From JAWOJF01 sp046481785 (GTDB lineage Bacteria; Bacteroidota; Ignavibacteria; Ignavibacteriales; Ignavibacteriaceae): DNA of 9,492 bases. Location of the stretch: NCBI GenBank assembly GCA_046481785.1, contig JAWOJF010000160.1, positions 1-9,492 of the forward strand, read 5' to 3'. Of this stretch, positions 1-4,762 are shown in pieces (within the stretch, counting starts at the first letter, position 1; every line of letters starts with the position of its first letter). A program made the position numbers and the translations under genes. The notes beneath the pieces were generated by a model. The model was not told the origin of the DNA and searched no databases. It was given only the letters and a program-made list of their open reading frames with translations.

Positions 1-180
1 GAATGGCAGAGTGAACTAACATCAGCAAGTGAAGAAAAACTTTTGAAAACGCTGCATGGTACTTCTGATTCATGGGCATCAACTATCTCCCAGATAATTC
101 TTCATAATGCTTACCACCTCGGACAAATAGTATGCCTGAGGAAAGAGCATGGTAATTGGGATAGCAGGCTGGGCGTGTAA
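1..180 (+). CDS. DinB-like protein, C-terminal fragment
   Basis: This open frame enters from the left edge and gives 59 residues before TAA at 178-180. The visible part contains an HxxxH pair (residues 35 and 39 of the fragment, in LHNAYHLGQI) followed by a basic segment, LRKEHG. An HxxxHxGQI pattern is typical of the last helix of DinB/YfiT-type four-helix-bundle proteins, where the histidines bind a divalent metal. Members include thiol transferases and many proteins of unknown role, often linked to stress. The start, the N-terminal helices and the first metal ligand lie outside the window, so the subfamily cannot be set. The call rests on one short motif and its position at the C terminus. 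Confidence 0.6.
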   Translation, partial: EWQSELTSASEEKLLKTLHGTSDSWASTISQIILHNAYHLGQIVCLRKEHGNWDSRLGV

Positions 181-194
181 TGTTTCGGAAAACG

Positions 195-221
195 TAGAGA
201 CGCCCCGGCGGGACGTCTCTA
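195..221. repeat. GC-rich palindrome, REP-like
   Basis: The arms TAGAGACGcCCC (195-206) and GGGaCGTCTCTA (210-221) pair over 11 of 12 positions, with one C/A mismatch and a GGC loop. It begins 15 bases after the DinB stop codon. No T tract follows on the plus strand, so it is not a standard terminator for that gene. Hairpins beginning AGAGACG and ending CGTCTCT recur between genes in many bacterial genomes, as far as I remember. I therefore call it a dispersed REP-like element, but copy number cannot be seen here. Confidence 0.6.
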
Positions 222-490
222 GAAAAAAACCTGTTATTACAAAAAATCTTTTTATGCATCAGCACTATGGATCTTACACCATTTGCCAAGGCAACCCTCC
301 AATTCTTAGCACCCTATTATAAAATTTAGTAAACTATTGATTTTATTGTTTTTAAATGTGATATTAATATTAGTATGATAAGGAAGTTATAGTCAACCAA
401 CTCACCATCCTATCATATTAACACTACCCTTTATTTATTCCATTTCACTGAGTCCCTAAAATATATTTTATTATTATTTAAAGGAGCACC
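222..490. other. AT-rich intergenic region upstream of the lipoprotein gene
   Basis: No gene is supported here. The minus-strand open frame through 83-289 crosses the real DinB frame and the palindrome and has no recognisable protein. An imperfect inverted repeat, TTAGTATGATAAGG (370-383) against CCTATCATATTAA (409-421), lies about 70 bases before the next start codon and could be an operator or an mRNA hairpin. No clear -35/-10 pair stands out in the AT-rich background. A strong ribosome binding site, AAGGAG, lies at 480-485 directly before the ATG at 491. Confidence 0.4.
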
Positions 491-1228
491 ATGAAAACTT
501 TATTTTTCAAATATTTTATATTTGTATCAGCATCTTATGGAATGTTAGGATGTTGTTCAAATGAAATTATTAAATGTGGGAATGGAGATTCTGTTGCTAT
601 TCCAAATTCTGAAGTCTGTGCTAAAACTTATTATGAAGACGCTGTCAGTTCTTTGGATTTGAGTACAAAGGCAACAATTGATGTTGTTGAACAAGTGAAA
701 GTTGAAGGCAGTACTGAACTTCGAAGAGATATTATCCTTTTGGCAGATAAGTTAGACCAAGAATCAATAAGATTTAAAGAATCAGTAAAAGCTTCATATC
801 TTGCATTGAGAGCTAACCCATGCGGAAATGCTGATAGACATTATAAACTATTACAGGCCCTTAATGATAAGAGCTATGATTTACTTAGGTTGAAGGTCAA
901 GTTAGAAAATGATTCAAGCGTAGCCCAGAATGAAGAAGTAGTTAGGGGATTTTTATATGAAAGAGGCAGAGAAGATGGGCGAAACATGGGAATTCTGAAT
1001 AGAACCATTGAATCTTATTATGAAAGAAATAATAAGTTCCCATATTCTTTTGATGACCTTAACATAAATGATATAATTAATAATTTAGCCGAAAGCCGAT
1101 TGGAATATAATGTAGTTAATGATAATGAGGTAACAATAAGATTTGCTGGTGAAGATTATGCTTTAAACACTTCAGATGATAAAATATACCGCGGCTCCAA
1201 TGGTTCCATAGTGGCTGTTGAAAATTAA
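491..1228 (+). CDS. Secreted protein, probable lipoprotein with pseudopilin-like C terminus
   Basis: I do not recognise this 245-residue protein as a named family. The start is fixed by AAGGAG five bases before the ATG. Residues 1-20 form a short signal peptide (KTLFFKYFIFVSA core) ending MLG before Cys21-Cys22, an atypical lipobox with Met at -3, so lipid attachment is likely but not certain. Residues 45-145 are helical and polar with an ANPC motif at 108-111. Residues 165-240 look like the globular part of a type II secretion or type IV pseudopilin: a helix with IESYYERNNKFPYSFDDL (173-190), then short beta strands and an FAGEDYAL segment. It lacks the pilin-type N terminus (GFTLxE), so it would not be assembled like a pilin. 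Other cysteines are at 29, 43 and 111. It stands alone, convergent with the next gene, and is probably lineage-specific and exported. Confidence 0.7.
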   Translation: MKTLFFKYFIFVSASYGMLGCCSNEIIKCGNGDSVAIPNSEVCAKTYYEDAVSSLDLSTKATIDVVEQVKVEGSTELRRDIILLADKLDQESIRFKESVKASYLALRANPCGNADRHYKLLQALNDKSYDLLRLKVKLENDSSVAQNEEVVRGFLYERGREDGRNMGILNRTIESYYERNNKFPYSFDDLNINDIINNLAESRLEYNVVNDNEVTIRFAGEDYALNTSDDKIYRGSNGSIVAVEN

Positions 1229-1251
1229 AAAAATGAGAATTTATCAAGAAA

Positions 1252-1284
1252 TTATCACCTCTCCGTATCAAGGAGAGGCGATAA
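1252..1284. repeat. Palindrome between convergent genes
   Basis: The arms TTATCaCCTCTCC (1252-1264) and GGAGAGGcGATAA (1272-1284) pair at 12 of 13 positions around the loop GTATCAA. It sits between the stop of the lipoprotein gene (1228) and the stop of the minus-strand yciO-like gene (1301), a place for a two-way terminator. Neither side has a proper T tract, however, and a G-rich stretch (GGGGTAGGG) follows. Hairpins built on CCTCTCC/GGAGAGG are common dispersed intergenic repeats in several phyla, so this may be a repeat copy that also helps stop transcription. Confidence 0.55.
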
Positions 1285-1300
1285 TGGGGTAGGGTTGTGT

Positions 1301-1912
1301 TTACACAAAAAGACTTACATCGCCCGCACCTTCTCTTATTACTTCGGGTTCTTCTTCACTCAGGTCTATTACACTTGATGGCTCACCATTTAGCGGGCCG
1401 CAGGCAAGCATTAAATCAACCTGTGACGAAAATATATTTTTTATTTCAAAAGGATCGGTTAAAATATCTCCTTTCCTGTTTGTAGTACTTGTACTTATTA
1501 TAGGGTTACCCAGTTCTTTAACAAGACTTAATGTTATTGAATGATTTGGGACGCGAATTCCAACGGTTTTCCTGTTGCTCCATAATTTTTTAGGGACAAG
1601 CTTTGCCGCAGGTAAAATAAATGTATAGGGTCCCGGCAGCAAATGTTTCATTGTCCTGTAGGCATAATCAGTAACTTTTGCATACCTGGCAATATCTTTT
1701 AAATCTGAGCAGACAAAACTAAATAGTTTTGAATTTGTGTCATTTTTAATAGAAAATATTCTTTCAATAGCCTCTTTATTAAAAATATCGCAGCCGATCC
1801 CGTAAACAGTATCAGTTGGATAAATAATAACTCCCCCTTCTTTTAATATATTTACCGCTTTATTTATAAAACGCAGTTGTGGGTTTTGAGGATGAAGTTC
1901 ATAATATTCCAT
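1301..1912 (-). CDS. YciO-type Sua5/YrdC family protein
   Basis: The 203-residue product is a complete single-domain Sua5/YrdC/YciO protein. Family landmarks are GGVIIYPTDTVYGIGCDI (26-43), LPGPYTFILPA, GIRVPNH, the ISTSTTN segment and a final VIREGAGDV. The opening HPQNPQLRFINKAV and the closing VIDLS...VIREGAGDVSLF match my memory of E. coli YciO better than YrdC/TsaC. TsaC/Sua5 makes threonylcarbamoyl-AMP from threonine, bicarbonate and ATP for tRNA t6A. YciO has the same fold but a less certain role. Around residues 55-62 (IKNDTNSK) the usual KxR of Sua5/TsaC is not kept: Asp58 replaces Arg. Automatic annotation would read L-threonylcarbamoyladenylate synthase. The start is supported by GAAAGGAG at 1919-1926, six bases upstream. 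It is a single-gene unit, with convergent and divergent neighbours. Confidence 0.88.
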   Translation of the reverse strand: MEYYELHPQNPQLRFINKAVNILKEGGVIIYPTDTVYGIGCDIFNKEAIERIFSIKNDTNSKLFSFVCSDLKDIARYAKVTDYAYRTMKHLLPGPYTFILPAAKLVPKKLWSNRKTVGIRVPNHSITLSLVKELGNPIISTSTTNRKGDILTDPFEIKNIFSSQVDLMLACGPLNGEPSSVIDLSEEEPEVIREGAGDVSLFV

Positions 1913-2013
1913 ATACTACTCCTTTCAAAGTAAAGTATATAATTCTTTTAAGAAATTATCTTGAGGTTTGAAATGAAATGTTTGTACATATTCCGGATTT
2001 GATATTGATCCGT

Positions 2014-2041
2014 AAGATAGAAATGATTTGACAAATGTCAA
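2014..2041 (-). promoter_or_regulatory. Putative sigma70 promoter for the yciO-like gene, with overlapping palindrome
   Basis: On the minus strand a perfect -35, TTGACA (2041-2036), is followed after 16 bases by TATCTT (2019-2014). Transcription would start near 2007 and leave about 95 bases of leader. The -35 is half of a perfect 14-base palindrome, TTGACAAATGTCAA (2028-2041). A protein bound there could block this promoter, though a chance palindrome in AT-rich DNA is possible. Confidence 0.45.
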
Positions 2042-2075
2042 CTGCCCTAACCCCTGCTATGACGAATTCCGGGGG

Positions 2076-2127
2076 TTGAAAAAACTTTAATTTTCCCTTT
2101 ATTTTTTTCCAAAGATTTTCTTATATT
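2076..2127 (+). promoter_or_regulatory. Possible promoter region for rpmB
   Basis: Upstream of rpmB lie TTGAAA (2076-2081) with a weak -10, TTATTT, 17 bases on (2099-2104), and a better -10-like TATATT at 2122-2127 without a good -35. Just before this, AACCCC (2049-2054) and GGGGTT (2072-2077) could pair. A promoter must exist here because rpmB is divergent from the gene on its left, but its exact position is not decided by the sequence. Confidence 0.25.
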
Positions 2128-2167
2128 TAAGGCTCAAAATTATTTGGAAAGCAGCAAGGAGTATTAA

Positions 2168-2407
2168 ATGTCCAGGAAATGCCAGGTAACCGGGGTAGGC
2201 CCCATGGTAGGAAATAGCGTATCCCATGCCCATAACAGAACAAAAAGAAGGTTTTTGCCAAATCTTCAGAAAAAAAGGATCTGGGTACAGGAATTAAACA
2301 GGTTTGTTTCCTTAAAACTTACTGCACAGGCAATAAAAAATATATCAAAAAATGGTACATCGGAAGTTGCAAAGCTGATAAAAGAGAAGAAAATCAGCGT
2401 GCATTAG
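2168..2407 (+). CDS. rpmB: 50S ribosomal protein L28
   Basis: This 79-residue protein is a full-length bacterial L28. The N terminus MSRKCQVTGVGPMVGNSVSH, the basic run NRTKRRFLPNLQ, and the RIWVQELNRFVSLKLTAQAI core all match the family. L28 binds 23S rRNA in the large subunit and is needed for assembly. Cys5 is present, but the other cysteines of zinc-binding L28 forms are missing, so it is a zinc-free type. AAGGAG at 2157-2162 precedes the ATG. It is transcribed alone, without the rpmG (L33) partner found in many bacteria, and ends at the terminator shared with rplI. Confidence 0.97.
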   Translation: MSRKCQVTGVGPMVGNSVSHAHNRTKRRFLPNLQKKRIWVQELNRFVSLKLTAQAIKNISKNGTSEVAKLIKEKKISVH

Positions 2408-2428
2408 TAAAAAAAAGAGTTTTAAAAC

Positions 2429-2463
2429 AAAAAAGGAAAGCATTTGCTTTCCTTTTTTTGTTT
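2429..2463. terminator. Bidirectional rho-independent terminator between rpmB and rplI
   Basis: AAAGGAAAGC (2432-2441) pairs perfectly with GCTTTCCTTT (2446-2455) around an ATTT loop. The flanking A and T runs lengthen the stem and give a T tract on the plus strand (2453-2459) and another on the minus strand (complement of 2429-2434). It lies 22 bases after the rpmB stop and 17 bases from the rplI stop, so it can end both convergent units. Confidence 0.9.
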
Positions 2464-2479
2464 AATTCCAGCCTTCGAA

Positions 2480-2923
2480 CTACTCTCTAACTACCCAAAC
2501 TTTAATTTTAGCATTTACATTTGTGTGCAGCTTAATATTTATTCCGTATATACCTAAAGATTTGATTTGTTCTTCAATATCAATTTTTCGTTTATCGATA
2601 TCGTAACCTTTTTCTTTTAAAGCGTCAGCAATCATCTGAGTAGTAACCGAACCAAAAATTTTATCTTCTTCACCAACCTGTACGGGAATGGTTACAGATA
2701 CTTTTTCAAGTTCAGTTGCCTGATTTTCAGCGGCGTGAAGTTCCTGTTGTACCTTCTTGGCGGTATTCTTCTTTTCCTCATCAAGGGCACGAATATTACC
2801 TGCCAATGCCAGGTATGCAATTTTACGGGGAATTAAAAAATTCCTCGCATAGCCTGCTTTAACCTCAACAACTTCCCCAATCTGGCCTAAGGTTTCATAA
2901 TTTTGTCTTAATATTACTTTCAT
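2480..2923 (-). CDS. rplI: 50S ribosomal protein L9
   Basis: The product is 147 residues, the usual L9 size. The N-terminal rRNA-binding domain reads MKVILRQNYETLGQIGEVVE, then VKAGYARNFLIPRKIA. A long charged connecting helix (about 48-75) leads to the C-terminal domain with IFGSVTTQMIADALKEKG and a closing INIKLHTNVNAKIKVWVV. L9 sits at the base of the L1 stalk and reaches toward neighbouring ribosomes, helping to keep the reading frame. The frame is open back to 3001, but the start at 2923 is preferred because AAAGGAG lies at 2929-2935, five bases before it, and homologues begin MKVILRQ. It is the last gene of the rpsF operon, 28 bases after rpsR. Confidence 0.97.
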   Translation of the reverse strand: MKVILRQNYETLGQIGEVVEVKAGYARNFLIPRKIAYLALAGNIRALDEEKKNTAKKVQQELHAAENQATELEKVSVTIPVQVGEEDKIFGSVTTQMIADALKEKGYDIDKRKIDIEEQIKSLGIYGINIKLHTNVNAKIKVWVVRE

Positions 2924-2951
2924 TTTTACTCCTTTACCGGGGCTAAATTGG

Positions 2952-3185
2952 CTATTTAACAGTGTCCGAAACATATGGTAATAAAGCCATATGCCTTGCA
3001 CGTTTTATAGCGATGGATAATTCTCTCTGATATTTAGAACAGGTACCTGTTATTCTTTTAGGAATAATCTTTCCTTGTTCGGTAGTATATCTTTGAAGTA
3101 ATTTTACATCTTTATAATCAATATACTTAACATTATTTTCAGTAAACCTGCAAACTTTTTTAGTTTTAGTTACTTCTTTTCTCAT
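2952..3185 (-). CDS. rpsR: 30S ribosomal protein S18
   Basis: This 77-residue protein is S18. It has the YIDYKDVKLLQRYTTEQGKI segment, IPKRITGTCSKYQRELSIAI and the KRARHMALLPYV end that define the family. S18 binds with S6 to the central domain of 16S rRNA on the platform of the small subunit. Cys12 and Cys49 are the only cysteines. The same pair occurs in S18 proteins of many bacteria, and too few ligands are present to claim a zinc site. The ribosome binding site is modest (AAGGTGA, 3190-3196), which fits translation coupled to ssb, only 13 bases upstream. Confidence 0.97.
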   Translation of the reverse strand: MRKEVTKTKKVCRFTENNVKYIDYKDVKLLQRYTTEQGKIIPKRITGTCSKYQRELSIAIKRARHMALLPYVSDTVK

Positions 3186-3198
3186 TTTTCACCTTAAA

Positions 3199-3675
3199 TT
3201 ACTTAATTAAATCAGATTCTTCATTAGACAAAAACTTATCAAATGAATCTTCTGTATAATCGATGCTTTCATCTGTAAAAACATCTAAATCTTCAGCTTC
3301 GCCGTTCATTCCATTTTCAACAGGCTTGCCTCTTTTATTTAGGAACTGAATTCTGCGTGCTTTAATCTCGACGATGCTCCTGTTATGTCCCTCTTCAGAC
3401 TTCCAGCTGCGGCTTTGTAATTCGCCGTCAACTAAAACTGCGGAACCCTTTTTCAACCTGTCACGGCAGCTTTCTGCCAGCTTATTCCATGCAACAATGC
3501 CTACATAACAAACATCCTCCTGCCATTGGTTAGAGCTGTCCTTATATTTTCTATTGGAAGCAATAGAAAAATTAACAACAGGAGTGCTATTGGTTGTTTG
3601 CCGGAAGATAGGATCTTTGGTTAAATTACCGGCTACAATAACGTAGTTTATTTCGGGCATTTTCAAATCGGCCAT
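3199..3675 (-). CDS. ssb: Single-stranded DNA-binding protein
   Basis: The 158-residue protein has one OB fold (about residues 8-112), with INYVIVAGNLTKDP at the start, VVNFSIASNRKYKD, and WQEDVCYVGIVAWNKLAE, followed by a short acidic tail rich in Glu and Asp. SSB coats single-stranded DNA as a tetramer during replication, repair and recombination. The ATG at 3675 has GGAGG nine bases upstream. Met6 is an alternative that would begin closer to the usual family N terminus. Oddly, the protein ends EESDLIK and not with the common DDDIPF or DDLPF tip that recruits repair proteins through its final Phe. Placement between rpsF and rpsR is a widely conserved arrangement. The gap to rpsF is 42 bases. 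Confidence 0.96.
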   Translation of the reverse strand: MADLKMPEINYVIVAGNLTKDPIFRQTTNSTPVVNFSIASNRKYKDSSNQWQEDVCYVGIVAWNKLAESCRDRLKKGSAVLVDGELQSRSWKSEEGHNRSIVEIKARRIQFLNKRGKPVENGMNGEAEDLDVFTDESIDYTEDSFDKFLSNEESDLIK

Positions 3676-3717
3676 GGTATTATTCCTCCATACTTGATCT
3701 AATATAGTTAGTTTTAA

Positions 3718-4137
3718 TTACTCAGTTTCTTTCGATTCAGTTTTTACCTCTTTGGTTTCAGCAGGTGCTTCTGCCTTTTCGGCTGTTGCCCTTAATGTAT
3801 CAAGCAGAGAACTGCCTTTATTTTTTTCGAGATATTCCAATGCATCATTATCTAGCTGAATTGTAAGGAACCTTAAGATATGCTCGTCAAGAGAGTATGC
3901 TCTTTCCAATTTAGCAACGATGCTGGATGGTGCGTTGAATCTAAAGATGGCGTAGTAACCAATTTTACTTTTCTTAACCATGTAGGCCAGTCTTTTTCTA
4001 CCCCAGTTTTCGATTTCGCGTATTTCGCCGCCATTGTTTAGGATGGTTTCTTTTATGCGGGAAATTACCGTTTCTATTTGTTCGTCATCTAAAGCAGCAT
4101 TTATAATAACTGCACTCTCGTACACGTTGGTCTTCAT
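3718..4137 (-). CDS. rpsF: 30S ribosomal protein S6
   Basis: This 139-residue protein is S6. Family signatures are MKTNVYESAVIINAALDDEQ, NWGRKRLAYMVKKSKIGYY (about 44-62), and the LDEHILRFLTIQLD segment (about 83-97). The first 100 residues are the ferredoxin-like S6 fold. Residues 105-139 form a charged, Ala/Glu/Lys-rich tail such as many S6 proteins carry. S6 pairs with S18 on the 16S rRNA platform. A near-perfect ribosome binding site, GGGAGGTG (4143-4150), lies five bases before the ATG and is part of the leader hairpin described separately. It is the first gene of rpsF-ssb-rpsR-rplI. Confidence 0.97.
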   Translation of the reverse strand: MKTNVYESAVIINAALDDEQIETVISRIKETILNNGGEIREIENWGRKRLAYMVKKSKIGYYAIFRFNAPSSIVAKLERAYSLDEHILRFLTIQLDNDALEYLEKNKGSSLLDTLRATAEKAEAPAETKEVKTESKETE

Positions 4138-4142
4138 TTTTT

Positions 4143-4190
4143 CACCTCCCTTCGGACTTTTAGGCCCTCATTCTGAGATGAGAGCAGGGA
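4143..4190 (-). promoter_or_regulatory. S6:S18 ribosomal leader (autoregulatory mRNA motif)
   Basis: The rpsF leader can fold on the minus strand into an outer stem, UCCCU (4190-4186) with AGGGA (4151-4147), and an apical stem, CUCUCAU (4184-4178) with AUGAGGG (4171-4165), capped by CUCAGA. The 3' side of the internal loop holds CCUAAAAGUCCG, with CCG at 4155-4153 next to the outer stem. This agrees with the known S6:S18 leader, in which the protein pair binds a CCG-containing asymmetric loop resembling its 16S rRNA site. The outer stem overlaps the GGGAGG ribosome binding site, so bound S6:S18 would block translation of the operon. The fold was drawn by eye, without a covariance search. Confidence 0.7.
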
Positions 4191-4228
4191 TTTCATAATA
4201 TATGTTTAACAGAAAGCAAAATTATCTA

Positions 4229-4234
4229 ATTATA
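4229..4234 (-). promoter_or_regulatory. Possible -10 box of the rpsF operon promoter
   Basis: A consensus TATAAT reads on the minus strand, about 40 bases upstream of the S6:S18 leader. Transcription would start near 4222 and include the whole leader. No good -35 is found 16-18 bases further up (the sequence there is CCACTT-like), and the region is AT-rich, so this is tentative. Confidence 0.35.
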
Positions 4235-4303
4235 AATGTAAATACAAGTAAAAGTGGTTCATTTACTGCAAATTTTTGGGCATAAAAGGCTTGAAAACTG
4301 CGT

Positions 4304-4465
4304 TTATACATTTAATCGGCCTGTTATTTCGGCTATTTCTCCATCTTTTATTCGCAGTTTTGAGGCATAAGGTGGAAATTCTTCGGCTATTTTATAGGGT
4401 AAAGATTAGTTCGCTTTTGGAATCAAAAGTCCGCTTTTGGATTTGACAATGAGATTTAGAAGGTA
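4304..4465 (-). pseudogene. Apparent coding remnant, C-terminal part
   Basis: Read on the minus strand, 4405-4304 gives 33 protein-like residues that begin SLPYKIAEEFPPYASKLR, continue IKDGEIAEITGR and end LNV before TAA. The composition is coding-like, unlike the surrounding AT-rich DNA. Directly upstream in the same frame is a stop (4408-4406), and before it the frame continues with KSGLLIPKAN. No start codon or ribosome binding site is seen. Two near-copies of CGCTTTTGG, 20 bases apart (4412-4420 and 4432-4440 on the plus strand), fall in the upstream part. I do not recognise the family. It may be the decayed end of a lost gene; chance is not excluded. Confidence 0.35.
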
Positions 4466-4508
4466 TAGGTTTCAACAAAAATATACTAATTAAACAAAAG
4501 GGTGAAAA

Positions 4509-4692
4509 ATGAATTTAAGTAGTATTACATCAGCAGTATTTTTCTTGTTTATGTTTTTTCCGATCAGTTTAGTAAGGATGAATTAATAAAAGTAATTAAA
4601 ACAATTAAATCATGGTAAAGGGGAGTGTATGTTTAATATTAGATCTTGTTAATGAAGGAAAACCTGCAGGTGTGTTTGGTATTATTAGCTGA
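4509..4692 (+). pseudogene. Frameshifted small secreted-protein remnant
   Basis: An ATG at 4509, preceded by AGGGTGA, begins MNLSSITSAVFFLFMFF, a hydrophobic, signal-like start. In the written frame it ends after 25 residues. At a six-T run (4554-4559) a -1 shift continues as SDQFSKDELIKVIKTIKSW to TAA at 4616-4618. A third frame, overlapping this end with its own ATG at 4612, gives VKGSVCLILDLVNEGKPAG, then VFGIIS and TGA at 4690-4692. Pieces joined in three frames suggest a small decayed gene, or less likely a short peptide gene with a sequencing error in the T run. The family is not recognised. Confidence 0.35.
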
Positions 4693-4718
4693 CAGATACA
4701 GCTTAAAATATAAACTAT

Positions 4719-4753
4719 AAGAGATGACATCTTTTAAGGAGATGTCATCTCTT
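4719..4753. terminator. Hairpin terminator after hppA
   Basis: AAGAGATGACATC (4719-4731) and GATGTCATCTCTT (4741-4753) are perfect 13-base inverted repeats around a 9-base loop. The hairpin begins 9 bases beyond the hppA stop codon, the usual position for a transcription end. The T tract after it on the minus strand is interrupted (ATAGTTTATATTTT), so termination may be partial. It may also protect the 3' end of the mRNA. Confidence 0.75.
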
Positions 4754-4762
4754 TGAATTACT

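Noticed and set aside
83..289. 68-residue open frame on the minus strand
   Set aside because: It lies antisense to the DinB-like end and runs across a palindromic repeat; no recognisable domain or ribosome binding site.
2924..3001. Longer L9 start giving an extra 26 residues (MQGIWLYYHM...)
   Set aside because: The extension overlaps the end of rpsR and does not match L9; the internal start has a proper ribosome binding site at the right distance.
4283..4361. Inverted match GAAAACTGCG / CGCAGTTTT around the minus-strand remnant
   Set aside because: Only nine to ten bases match, with poor extension on both sides and about 50 bases between; too weak to call an element end.
4411..4440. Two CGCTTTTGG copies spaced 20 bases, considered as a CRISPR-like or iteron repeat
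   Set aside because: Only two short copies; no regular array, no spacers and no replication or cas gene nearby.
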